The position numbers and the translations under genes were made by a program. From assembly GCA_008508345.1 (NCBI GenBank), contig QNGE01000130.1, forward strand, positions 8,887 through 72,886: a stretch of DNA of 64,000 nucleotides. The letters are read 5' to 3'. The first letter of the stretch is position 1. The number at the start of each line of letters is the position of its first letter. The notes beneath the pieces are model-generated. The model did not search any database. It saw only the letters and a program-made list of their open reading frames with translations, and was not told where the DNA came from. The stretch comes from Paragonimus westermani. Lineage: Eukaryota > Platyhelminthes > Trematoda > Plagiorchiida > Troglotrematidae. This document shows positions 59,001 to 64,000 of the stretch, in pieces.

Positions 59001-60123
59001 TGCACAAGCTACTGCAGACCAAATTGTGGCCGGTCAACGCCGACCAATCAAAACGGCGATCAGCTTCTGCCTGAAAGTGTACCAAATCCAAACGACTGAG
59101 CTGCTCGATACAAGGTCGTGGACCACAGCAATGAAATGGACAATCAAAACGCAAGAATACTTTTCGTCCAACAGCTACAGTCCTGGGGTTCCGCTACAAA
59201 AGAAGGCGCTTTTCCAATAATTTCGGATTGCATAGTGCAACACAGACTACGACCATTCTGTTTTTCTTGACTTGGTAGCTCAGCAAGTGACATGTTGCCA
59301 GAGGTGATAGACATTGGGTGGACTGAATATACGTGCTCACAGATTGCCTGTTTTGAATAATTAAAACCTTGAAAGAAGTGGCGGTGTGCGGTGGGAACAT
59401 GGTGGCAGCCATAAAGAAGTTTGTTGAGGCATCGCTGAAACGGCCGGAAGCATTCAACCGCCGACTGCAACTAGCCTGAAAACATTTTGCGAATATAAAC
59501 TTGTTCATGCTTGCTTGGTTAGGGAGGGGGCAGCAGTCTGATGCGTTATATATGGGTTAGGTTTGCGGTATGAGAGTTTCTGAAGTACAATGCGCACCTT
59601 CAGTTGACGACGCTGTCTGATACAACGAGGTGGTCAATACCATTCTCGTTTTGAATCTTTACAGGTCCTCCTTTTCGGTTATATTTCAGCCATTTCACCT
59701 CACGAACCTTTTTTATTCACTGCACCATTTGACTAGTTGTGCTGAGTAGGTACCGCATTTGAGACCAAACGAACCCAGCTACAATCCCATAAGATTCGCC
59801 ATGTGCGCAAACACGATGAACTATCCATCATGGTGTAGCAGGATTCTACGTGGCCAACACAAAACCATGGGATTGACTGTGTATTTCTAAGTAATAGGAT
59901 AAGGGCATTACAGCCATTAATGAAGCGAACATGCATACGAAGTGTGTATCGATTTCACATGAAACCAACAGCAAAAACCACCGCATGAAAACAACACACA
60001 ATTGTTGAATACACTTAAAGAGACGCATAAGAAGAAGGAGGAACCAACCTGCATCTCAATGACTAATTCTTCCACAACAGATCCCGCGTCCTCGGAAGCC
60101 AAATAGGTGATAATTCGTTTCGA
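12838..60123 (-). CDS. FRY: Furry homologue (FRY/FRYL), C-terminal part, at least 20 exons, 5' partial
   Basis: Twenty exons on the minus strand join in phase to about 2,470 codons. Furry is a very large HEAT/Armadillo-like scaffold that binds and activates NDR/LATS (Tricornered) kinases and controls cell polarity, neurite shape and, in vertebrates, spindle events. Conserved blocks appear in family order: VVEEL before TIDGIG..VERI..LPFFR; IDWNPYLP; HCRALVQEECKQLLVSLL; VWTCEDY; SLQIFRIL; TLEAVISHL; FLLESDFEHEY; PNLVDPACQLLVCLIP; DFWTEITKIHQVLVSRSA; LEFHFDL; VIFSQSTE; VFRDLDTYLD. The protein is longer over this interval than the human protein, mainly through Ser/Thr/Pro-rich linkers (exons at 52.0-52.9, 47.2-47.8 and 18.9-20.4 kb). 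Two introns begin with GC. The N-terminal half is outside the window on the right. The identification is strong; individual boundaries are hand-called. Confidence 0.9.
14336..14400 (+). mobile_element. tRNA-derived SINE head cut off by the gap
   Basis: This shows both internal Pol III promoter boxes clearly: A box TGGCGCAGTGG and B box GAGTTCAAATCCC, 34-35 bases apart, as in a tRNA. The sequence matches the heads of the copies at 5 kb and 44 kb and stops at the first N, just before the point where the hammerhead begins in the other copies. Confidence 0.85.
14401..15087. other. Assembly gap (687 N)
   Basis: Every base is N. It begins in the middle of a SINE and ends in an (AT)n tract, both hard for short-read assembly. 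Confidence 0.99.
15088..15125. repeat. (AT)n microsatellite at gap edge
   Basis: Uninterrupted AT dinucleotides start right at the end of the gap, so the true length is unknown. Confidence 0.95.
15326..15376 (+). repeat. 51-base dispersed repeat, copy 1
   Basis: The stretch from 'cgcccaaactgttcaacttc' to 'tcttac' matches 28312-28362 with about four differences in 51 bases. Both copies lie a short way downstream of an (AT)n tract that touches undetermined bases, suggesting the same larger repeat family. Confidence 0.8.
16773..16874 (-). CDS. FRY: Furry exon, LSSLIELHNRVQAYL
   Basis: Thirty-four codons lie between the acceptor 'tgctcag' and donor GTGAGA, phase 0 on both sides. It encodes DMLLDSDQLAIGSPLSSLIE then LHNRVQAYLYQICQ, an amphipathic helix of the kind seen near the Furry C-terminus. 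Confidence 0.65.
17650..17890 (-). repeat. Possible tRNA-derived repeat, minus strand
   Basis: Read on the minus strand, TAGCCCAGCTG fits an A box and GGTACGAATCC fits a B box with one mismatch, at a tRNA-like distance (about 17740 to 17680). This differs in sequence from the hammerhead SINE. There is no second copy in the window. Confidence 0.4.
18201..18404 (-). CDS. FRY: Furry exon, WLYDARRAVDR; donor uncertain
   Basis: The acceptor 'gttcgttccag' leads into HTLETDWLYDARRAVDRN and on through LSNVFARLANRCYAAVQ, a helical stretch in phase 0, as the neighbours demand. No strong donor follows: GTTGTG after 18201 and GTACCT after 18171 both keep phase 0. The lower boundary could therefore be about 30 bases further down. 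Confidence 0.6.
18932..20368 (-). CDS. FRY: Furry large Ser/Thr-rich exon (479 codons)
   Basis: The acceptor 'gttcccacccag' and the donor GTGAGT after TWLDL frame 479 open codons, phase 0. It starts EDEPRRPWGVRGQS, which fits the family segment following the VFRDxD block, then becomes a long Ser/Thr/Pro-rich linker including a run of six serines and basic-Ser patches (HRSLSTSN, SKRQSCSAEDLL) that look like possible basophilic-kinase or 14-3-3 sites (inference). The linker is expected to be disordered and poorly conserved between phyla. Confidence 0.85.
21401..21412 (-). CDS. FRY: Candidate 12-nt Furry microexon, Ala-Ser-Ala-Ser
   Basis: On the minus strand a pyrimidine-rich acceptor (gtttgtttcgacag) is followed by GCGTCCGCAAGC and then GTAAGT. 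Read in phase 0, the only phase used by the flanking exons, it encodes ASAS. A second candidate 1.1 kb upstream has the same length and 8 of 12 identical bases. It is probably alternatively spliced, if real. Confidence 0.45.
22493..22504 (-). CDS. FRY: Candidate 12-nt Furry microexon, Ala-Ser-Thr-Ser
   Basis: On the minus strand a strong tract (tcctttttctgtacag) is followed by GCTTCAACGAGC and GTAAGT. In phase 0 it encodes ASTS, nearly the same peptide as the candidate at 21401-21412. The wider flanks are not similar, so an origin by recent segment duplication is unlikely. Confidence 0.45.
23194..23214. repeat. (AT)n microsatellite
   Basis: A run of about ten AT units in a Furry intron, just upstream of the LINE. 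Confidence 0.9.
23350..27230 (+). mobile_element. Degraded APE-type non-LTR retrotransposon
   Basis: In order: a 5' untranslated part; an endonuclease with LSIGTWNVRTLLDRG (about 23.98 kb), ALSETR (about 24.1 kb) and GDLNTR (about 24.42 kb); an RT with LLFKGEDSKQCTNSHRFISL (about 25.57 kb) and EEQCGFRPSSSMIDLVLAV (about 25.7 kb); a tail block resembling RWLGHV..MGDDR; and a terminal zinc-finger segment CDMCGRECVVRLGLVSQQRT (about 26.6 kb). Stops and frameshifts are frequent. The region that should hold the Y-x-D-D box is missing: the sequence jumps from DETAFF to a stretch resembling the downstream CTRVAKASAAF block. It is antisense to Furry. The 3' kilobase matches the copy at 2783-3825. I cannot place the clade with certainty; RTE/CR1-like families share these blocks. 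Confidence 0.85.
27521..27642 (-). CDS. FRY: Furry exon, VFRDLDTYLD block
   Basis: The acceptor is 'cattttag' and the donor GTAAGT. It enters in phase 1 (G + AC gives Asp) and leaves in phase 0. SSMEQAEVFRDLDTYLDAQL matches the family block Q..VFRD.DFLD.EL in human FRY. Confidence 0.88.
27753..27846 (-). CDS. FRY: Furry exon, VIFSQSTETLD
   Basis: The acceptor is 'gaacatacag' and the donor G|GTGAGA. It enters in phase 0 and leaves in phase 1. VIFSQSTETLDPQLSVHSSS corresponds to the VIFSSCGDLDLL-like block that in vertebrate Furry precedes the VFRDFD block. Confidence 0.85.
28229..28256. repeat. (AT)n microsatellite next to a single N (28257)
   Basis: About 14 AT units run up to one undetermined base, so the true length is probably unresolved. 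Confidence 0.9.
28312..28362 (+). repeat. 51-base dispersed repeat, copy 2
   Basis: Matches 15326-15376 in the same orientation with about four differences; see that entry. Confidence 0.8.
32551..32637 (-). CDS. FRY: Furry exon, RERLYRLIESYGL
   Basis: Twenty-nine codons, acceptor 'ctcatcag', donor GTGAGT, phase 0 on both sides. VHLRERLYRLIESYGLPSNH fits the family segment after the S.W.RP..SQ block (KEKLVNVLSLCG in vertebrates). Confidence 0.82.
32733..33161 (-). CDS. FRY: Furry exon with LEFHFDL
   Basis: 143 codons, acceptor 'ccacaccag', donor GTGAGT, phase 0. It opens TDFWTEITKIHQVLVSRSA (family block FW.EAL.ILKL.V.RS), passes an Ala-rich stretch, then PQLEFHFDLVHNAPLL, the counterpart of the LDFHFDISETP motif, and ends SSWNRSGACQ. 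An internal GTGAGT after SEL (about 32880) could give a shorter splice form, also in phase. Confidence 0.88.
35873..36016 (-). CDS. FRY: Furry exon, ARM/HEAT-like helices
   Basis: Forty-eight codons, acceptor 'tttttatag', donor GTAAGT, phase 0. The peptide LLAIGPVCLQPSLLKVAYLF then EQVELN...LQQFITALSN is all helical and sits in the repeat region of the C-terminal cell-morphogenesis domain. Confidence 0.8.
36434..36545 (-). repeat. Decayed hammerhead SINE, minus strand
   Basis: The tail match (bases pairing with 'gcgatcaaatgtgag') and the core CTGATGA at 36529-36523 remain. The segment between core and GAAA (36496-36493) now forms a different GCGCAAATTGCGC-type hairpin, and stem I has lost most pairing. 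It is an old copy in a Furry intron. Confidence 0.55.
37659..37850 (-). CDS. FRY: Furry exon, ANLELVLKQYASG
   Basis: Sixty-four codons, acceptor 'tctcatag', donor GTGAGT, phase 0. YRLANLELVLKQYASGSF then a W..CVVCYMLEGYSRHASHLL segment match the helical family stretch with a conserved W and VCRYLH-like motif. Confidence 0.84.
38475..39035 (-). CDS. FRY: Furry exon, C-terminal domain and Pro/Ser linker
   Basis: 187 codons, acceptor 'tcgtttcag', donor GTCAGT, phase 0. It starts GCSSPNLVDPACQLLVCLIP, then a hydrophobic stretch LSYPIMILTLLPMLLTAWDE, which parallels the FP..V..LLPYML..FDDP region of the family. The rest is a Ser/Pro/Gly linker. Confidence 0.87.
39036..41575 (-). other. Furry intron, no coding content recognised
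   Basis: Two overlapping plus-strand frames at 40324-40828 are the only notable ones. They resemble nothing known and carry no splice support. Confidence 0.5.
41576..41900 (-). CDS. FRY: Furry exon, FLLESDFEHEY
   Basis: Acceptor 'ttttgttcag', donor GTGAGC. It enters in phase 2 and leaves in phase 0. GIFWTGIFLLESDFEHEYIA followed by GVRLLTILVPRVL is one of the clearest Furry signatures (LFW..V.LLESD.E.E...AL.LL...L). Confidence 0.92.
43548..43906 (-). CDS. FRY: Furry exon, TLEAVISHL and basic linker
   Basis: Acceptor 'tttgattag', donor GTAAGT. It enters in phase 0 and leaves in phase 2. AYVTELFYTLEAVISHL aligns with the GYVME.LLTLE..VD.L block that directly follows the EIQ motif. The rest is an Arg/Ser/Pro-rich linker. 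Confidence 0.88.
44047..44081. repeat. (AT)n microsatellite
   Basis: About 17 AT units, roughly 150 bases upstream of the complete SINE. Confidence 0.93.
44235..44463 (+). mobile_element. Complete tRNA-derived SINE with hammerhead ribozyme
   Basis: The head has an A-box-like TGGCTACCCAGTGG (with a three-base insertion relative to the 14.3-kb copy) and B box GAGTTCAAATCCC (44278-44290). It is followed directly by a full hammerhead motif (44301-44356), then a roughly 105-base tail ending CTACTCATCAGTAA. It is in the opposite orientation to Furry and lies in the intron between its exons at 45.4 and 43.9 kb. The layout resembles the schistosome SM-alpha SINE, which also pairs Pol III boxes with a hammerhead. 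No clear poly(A) tail is present. Confidence 0.85.
44301..44356 (+). ncRNA. Hammerhead ribozyme (type I)
   Basis: Stem I inner helix GCACTA (44308-44313) pairs with TAGTGC (44347-44352), with an outer AGGA/TCCT helix across a 3-versus-1 internal loop. The core CTGATGA is at 44314-44320. Stem II GCTCT/AGAGC with an AATG loop is at 44321-44334. GAAAC is at 44335-44339. Stem III is only AC/GT with a TCGA loop. Cleavage is expected after the C of GTC at 44346. Every conserved position of the hammerhead core is present. The ribozyme is on the same strand as the Pol III boxes, so the SINE RNA could cut itself. Confidence 0.85.
44836..44853 (-). CDS. FRY: Candidate 18-nt Furry microexon (weak)
   Basis: On the minus strand 'ggttag' precedes CAGAACACATTTAACAGC, which is followed by GTAAGT. 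Phase 0 gives QNTFNS and would fit the phase-0 junction between the exons at 45398 and 43906. The pyrimidine tract is poor, and insertion would interrupt a conserved helix, so this is doubtful. Confidence 0.22.
45398..45890 (-). CDS. FRY: Furry exon, VWTCEDY and SLQIFRIL
   Basis: Acceptor 'gtttatccacag'. It enters in phase 2 and leaves in phase 0. AGQAVWTCEDYDVQRSRFYY matches the PLW..EDIT region, and the end ANRSLQIFRILGAHLDRQS then LLARLGETVSDMNEELQ matches SLQIFRALKQPLS...L.RL.E.....EIQ, one of the best Furry signatures. The donor is CAG|GCACGT, a GC donor, required because the next exon continues the conserved block without a gap. Confidence 0.92.
47242..47819 (-). CDS. FRY: Furry exon, mainly Pro/Ser linker
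   Basis: Acceptor 'caatctctgcag' in phase 0, donor CAG|GCAAGC (GC type) in phase 2. Most of the 192 codons are a variable linker. The end LLNESVEELRDVLISR is the helix before the W.(Y/C)EDI motif on the next exon. Only the GC donor gives the matching phase, joining LIS to SAGQAVWTCEDY. Confidence 0.85.
48623..48828 (-). CDS. FRY: Furry exon, HCRALVQEECKQLLVSLL
   Basis: Acceptor 'caccgtccag', donor GTAAGC. It enters in phase 1 and leaves in phase 0. IDHCRALVQEECKQLLVSLL matches DH.RP.V.EHCK.LLL.LL of the family, and ARM-like helices follow to PKYRLTVDGGPCR. Confidence 0.9.
48829..52042 (-). other. Furry intron with one decayed SINE
   Basis: Apart from the SINE remnant at 49575-49725, nothing coding is recognised. 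The frames at 50.4-50.8 and 51.4-51.7 kb have no family resemblance and no phase support. Confidence 0.5.
49575..49725 (+). repeat. Decayed hammerhead SINE, plus strand
   Basis: A worn B box ('aatttaaatgccgg'), then AAGGATGTAAACTA followed by CTGATGA (49612-49618), a poor stem II and GATGAAAC, then a tail with 'ggctgggtgaaacgg' and 'gatgaactgagagtgacg' paralleling the intact tail. Stem I pairing is lost, so self-cleavage is not expected. Confidence 0.6.
52043..52897 (-). CDS. FRY: Furry exon, linker plus IDWNPYLP
   Basis: Acceptor 'ccgtgcctacag', donor G|GTAGGT, phase 1 on both sides. Most of the 284 codons are Ser/Thr/Pro-rich linker. The end TIRIDWNPYLPVMLLCTFLG is the conserved start of the C-terminal cell-morphogenesis domain (IDW.PYLP.LLH..FLG). 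Confidence 0.9.
52898..57104 (-). other. Furry intron, 4.2 kb, with a possible skipped exon
   Basis: An open, Ser/Thr-rich minus-strand frame at about 54190-54500 follows a strong pyrimidine tract (actcttttttccag) but does not fit the phase-1 junction here. A run of eleven G lies at 55700-55710. The rest shows short frames only. Confidence 0.5.
57105..57397 (-). CDS. FRY: Furry exon, Ser/Pro linker
   Basis: Acceptor 'cttatttccag', donor T|GTATGT (ideal). It enters in phase 2 and leaves in phase 1, both matching the neighbours. The sequence SVPFSFVYYGVAATLSIPLL leads into a polar linker ending ELDVDSFD. No conserved block is recognised, so the call rests on splice sites and phases. Confidence 0.7.
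58361..58770 (-). CDS. FRY: Furry exon, VERIGYLPFFR
   Basis: Acceptor 'tttcactctag', donor GTAAGC. It enters in phase 0 and leaves in phase 2. TIDGIGLIVERIGYLPFFRI continues the preceding exon exactly as in Furry (ELQT.D.....ER...PPF.R). A Ser/Thr/Pro linker follows, then a charged, possibly coiled stretch ELVAIGLERERLAVLKRKKL. Confidence 0.86.
60049..60123 (-). CDS. FRY: Furry exon, VVEELVIEMQ (first in window)
   Basis: Twenty-five codons between acceptor 'ttctgtgtag' and donor GTTGGT, phase 0 on both sides. ITYLASEDAGSVVEELVIEM matches the family helix ending VVE(E/D)L..ELQ. The weak donor is supported by perfect continuity with the next exon. Confidence 0.82.
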
Positions 60124-63100
60124 CTACACAGAAAGGATAGGTATCACAAAAAGGAACTAGAACAGCGAAGTATGCAAGATAACCTCAAACTCGATTATAC
60201 AAAATCCGATGACACAGAACAGTGGCTAGGTATCTGGTAAGGGAAATGAGAGGTGACACTATACACAAACTTATGTGTGCCTCGAGTGTGTTGATTGAGC
60301 CGGAGCAAGAAAGAATCAGACCGGGAATCTAGCAGCCATTTCGTACATTTTAATCATTCACTTACACTAAGTGTCCAAACAAAAGCAAAGTTGGGCCCAA
60401 ATGAGTTTATCTAAAAGTGGTAATCGTAGGATGAATAGCTCAAGAAAAACTACGGAATACCTTTCAATCGGACTGATACAGACGGTATTCCAAGTTGATT
60501 ATTTGGTACGAAGTTGATGGATAAATCGCATAGTTTCCGCTATCACTGAAGTAATTCGTGTGAAAATATGGCCTGAAGTACAGGTTAATCATGCTTCGTA
60601 CGCAAAGTACGGCATCTTTTGTGCAATATTAAAATAACCTGCACATTGTATTTTGACAGCATGATCATTTGCACGTTTCTTCCTCTTAACATTTTTGTGA
60701 CTGATGTGATGGTCAGGTTTGAGTGTCGCACCGATCTAAGAAGGCTGCGCAGTCTGTAGTATTGGCACTTTTGGGTACAATCACATCAATAAGGTTAGCG
60801 AAGAACAGTCAGAGGATAGACGGCTAAGCTTACGGGTTTGTATACCATATAGTTAACTGAGCAAGCGTTTGTAGGTGTAGTGAGCCATGATCACGAGAGT
60901 AACAACCAGTAGGTTTGTAGTTGCAGCATAACTGTCCTCCGAACAAGCAACAAGAGGTAAGAAAAAGTATATTCCGAATATGAAGGTATAAAGATCGTCC
61001 AGCGGTTGACCGTGACCACCTACGTATGGTCCAAAACGATCAACAAACTCCTAGAAGCTTCTTACGTGCAGAAATGGCCGTATTCACATAGTATACCTTA
61101 ACTATTGTGTCTCCCCATCTCAGATGCGCCCTCGATGCTAAGCAAACCATGCATTTGGACTGTTGGATTTGGGTGGGGTCCATCAAGAAAACCCCATATA
61201 CAGGTATCTCGCGGGTTAAGGCGACCTCTAAGTAAACTTTATGAGTTATTACCTCACAGATCAAGCTATTAAGCCAGGGGTTCCAGGTGAGGTGCTAAAA
61301 ATGACTCCTATAGTAGAAACGGTCGTGTACTCTCAGAATTCGCCATTGTCCTGATGAACCGGTCCACTCATTTTTATTTCAACTCTCTCCTGTGTCTTTC
61401 ATTTTTCTACGGTATGACAGCTGACAAACACAGGCGCTTTCACTATCCATACCCTCTGATCAACAGAAGAGCAAGCTGTTCTGGTGAGCATTCTCGCAAT
61501 TCTGGAACTGGATATCTGTCATGTCCCCAGAACGAGCCTTTACAACCGCAGGGTTATAACCCGCCTGTATACATCCTGCATTACGCTAGGAACCATCGGT
61601 TCGTTCTCAGGGTCTTTGGCGACGATCATACCGAATCCTTTGGTCAAACCAGGAGAAGGATGGAACGGAGTTCAGAGTCAGAGCAAAGCTTGTTCGAATG
61701 GATGTTCGAATGAATGATAGTTTATGTTCCATCATCATCATCATCACCAGATTTGATCTGTCGACATAGATCAGAAAATAAGCCGATTACTCGTCCTGTC
61801 TGCATATGTACCAGAAGCCAATAGTTCACATGCCGTTAAGAGAGCTCTCAACGATCCCTTTGGATATTGAGACAAACTACACGCACGGATATCACGGTTT
61901 TCGTAACCCAATATGAAACCAGCTGAACGGTTAATTTGATGTCTGGGAACGATGCATAGACAACGGCGATCGGTTACCTCAATAATGCGCATCTCATAAA
62001 CCCGTTATAAAAAGGTTGCACAACTCAGTATAAAGATGGCAGAGCGTCACAGAAATCGCCATATACAACTGTTAGGGCAAAGACCTTTTTCCAAGGCACC
62101 ATGAATAACCATGTTGTTTTGACTAACGAACTAATCCTCGCCTCTCACTGGAAAAAGGCGGTTTTGTCCTTTATCGTCTTACCGCTTCCTGACTGATCAT
62201 CTGCTTATAAATAACCACATTCGCTCGCTACTGAGTATCACAGTGTAACTAAGCTAGGTCATCATCTTGCTCTGCACATAATTGTGCTTGACCGCCCCCA
62301 TATCGTTGTGGCTGAATCTGAAGGTTTTTAACCAAGTGCAGTTGATTAAACAGCCATCATAGGATACAACACACTTGGCAGCGGCAATAAGATTTCGTTT
62401 GAAGAATTGAAGTTGACTTCAATACAGCAAGTCAAGTTGATGAAGCTATTGACGATGAAAGTCATAAGCTCTCCAAACAAAAGTCCATCGACCTCTAACA
62501 GTAGTTCGGTGGAAGCAACAGAAACACCACCATGGGATTCTTATTCGACCCTGTAGCTAATATCTCCTCCAAGATGTGAGGACATTTCTCGCACAGATTT
62601 CTCTATTCTAGACGATCTACGAAGGGTATGTTTAACGTCGAAGAAGATAGGGACGGTTAACCATACAAAGTATCTAAACTTCCTTCTCCCAGAAAGTGAA
62701 CGTGATTTTCACTTCATTGAAACCGCTTAGACTCTCGTTCGGATAAACAATACACAATCCTCACTCTTCACCACCCGTTATCAGTGCCTGAAACAGAGCA
62801 CAATAGATGACTGTCGCATACGCAAGCACGGCCAACTGCGAAGACAAACGTTTCAAGATTCATTCCGTTATGGATAACCAAGTTAAATGTTCGATTTTCG
62901 TCAGTGGCTTACAGTCGTTGACGGGTTCAAGCAAAAACCAAATATAACAGTAAAATTGGTCACAAATGAGTGTCAACAGCTTATTAGCCTTTAGAACGAT
63001 ACTATTATGATTCAACAATCAGGCTGTTACAAAACAAGCAATATCAATGCAAGTGGATGTATACCAGCCTCTCGTAGCCCAAACAAATAGTCTGTTGGTC

Positions 63101-64000
63101 GCACCAAACAGCTTCTAACTTAATGCTGGTGTTGTGGTGAGTTACCAATACGTAGTTTGGTAGATTAGTTGGGTTAGCAAGAACCCATTTAGCACGACTG
63201 TATACAGTCAGAAAAAATACGTACACAAAGTGACGCAAGCTGGACCATAAAAACAACAATTCCCAGCCAAACAAACACGGAATAGACTGTTTGTCCGATG
63301 TCCGAAAAACCGGTGAATCGTTCCAATAGTCTATTGGTTGGACATTGGATTGGAAATCAAAACTCGTAGGAAATTTACGTCATTAATGGTCATTTAGCCT
63401 GTCTGCAGTGAGACAATACACTGAACATTAATCCGATTTCTCATAAATTGTGGTGCCCCATGGTGAAACATAATGCAAAAATACAACTTATTTAGTTCGC
63501 GGCGATTCGGATTGCCCGAACAAAAAAAAACATAGGTTGGATGTATCGTCATTTGATAGGAACTCAATCAAGAGCAATTGCCACTTATCAAAATGGCAAT
63601 CAGACTCCTTGAATTTGATCGAAAGGGGAATTTATGATTACTCAGCCTATCTCTCTACAATAATTGTAATAAACTGAGTGCTCCTCAAGTTCAAGCATCT
63701 GCTTAAGAATTATGAAAAAAAGTGGAAACATCACACAGATGTGTTTATTGGATGACTCGGCCATTGTTCACAAATTCAAACAAAATTACACCTACAGCTT
63801 GGACACCAATCCGTGTTTCGTTCTTAACGTCCGGTACCGCGTGGAATTGAGTTAATGATAGACCAGGAGCTACAAGGTTGAGAAACTAATAGGATCATCA
63901 CTACTAAAAACTGCTCATCATGAGTGGATACAAATAGTAGTGGTCAAAAAACAGCCGCCCATCACGGATATCTGCTAATTAGTCTGCTGGTTTACATAAT
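60124..64000 (-). other. Furry upstream intron; no exon recognised
   Basis: I could not find the preceding Furry exon in this 3.9 kb on either frame or splice evidence. The longest frames (61354-61713 plus, 61771-61992 minus, 63044-63274 minus) resemble nothing known. The rest is AT-rich intron-like sequence. Confidence 0.5.
61731..61746. repeat. Short (ATC)n repeat
   Basis: Five ATC units and one extra base. Confidence 0.8.

Noticed and set aside
61354..61717. Two overlapping plus-strand frames of 119 and 77 codons
   Set aside because: No family resemblance and no splice context; composition looks like chance open sequence.

Overview
This is a eukaryotic, intron-rich window (spliced genes with kilobase introns, about 40-45% GC by eye). 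It most likely comes from a parasitic flatworm, probably a trematode. The clues are two animal genes split into many exons, a Penelope-like element, an APE-type LINE with a C-terminal zinc finger, and a tRNA-headed SINE carrying a hammerhead ribozyme, an arrangement known from the schistosome SM-alpha SINE. The species cannot be fixed from the sequence.

Two genes are arranged tail to tail. On the + strand, positions 493-6009 hold the last six coding exons of a neuroguidin (NGDN, Sas10/C1D family) homologue; its 5' part lies left of the window. On the - strand, positions 60123-12838 hold at least 20 coding exons of a Furry (FRY/FRYL) homologue, the scaffold and activator of NDR/LATS-type kinases; its N-terminal half lies right of the window. 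Exon phases match at every Furry junction I could define and give about 2,470 codons. The order of conserved blocks (VVEEL, IDWNPYLP, HCRALVQEECKQLL, SLQIFRIL, LLESDFEHE, LEFHFDL, VFRDLD) follows the family.

Region by region: 0-6 kb is NGDN, whose 4.75-kb intron is packed with transposon debris (Penelope-like fragment, LINE 3' end, antisense RT fragment, SINE pair around a one-base N). 6-12.8 kb is the interval between the convergent genes, with one candidate small two-exon gene at 6254-6804. 12.8-60.1 kb is Furry. Its introns contain a 3.9-kb degraded LINE (about 23.35-27.23 kb), SINE copies, (AT)n tracts, a 687-base assembly gap (14401-15087), and candidate microexons of 12, 12 and 18 nt. 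60.1-64 kb is Furry intron or upstream sequence with no recognisable exon.

Most notable are the hammerhead-bearing SINE family, the pair of in-frame 12-nt microexons encoding Ala-Ser-Thr-Ser and Ala-Ser-Ala-Ser in the largest Furry intron, and two GC-AG introns in the same gene. Exon boundaries were set by hand from splice consensus and reading phase; none has been checked against transcripts.
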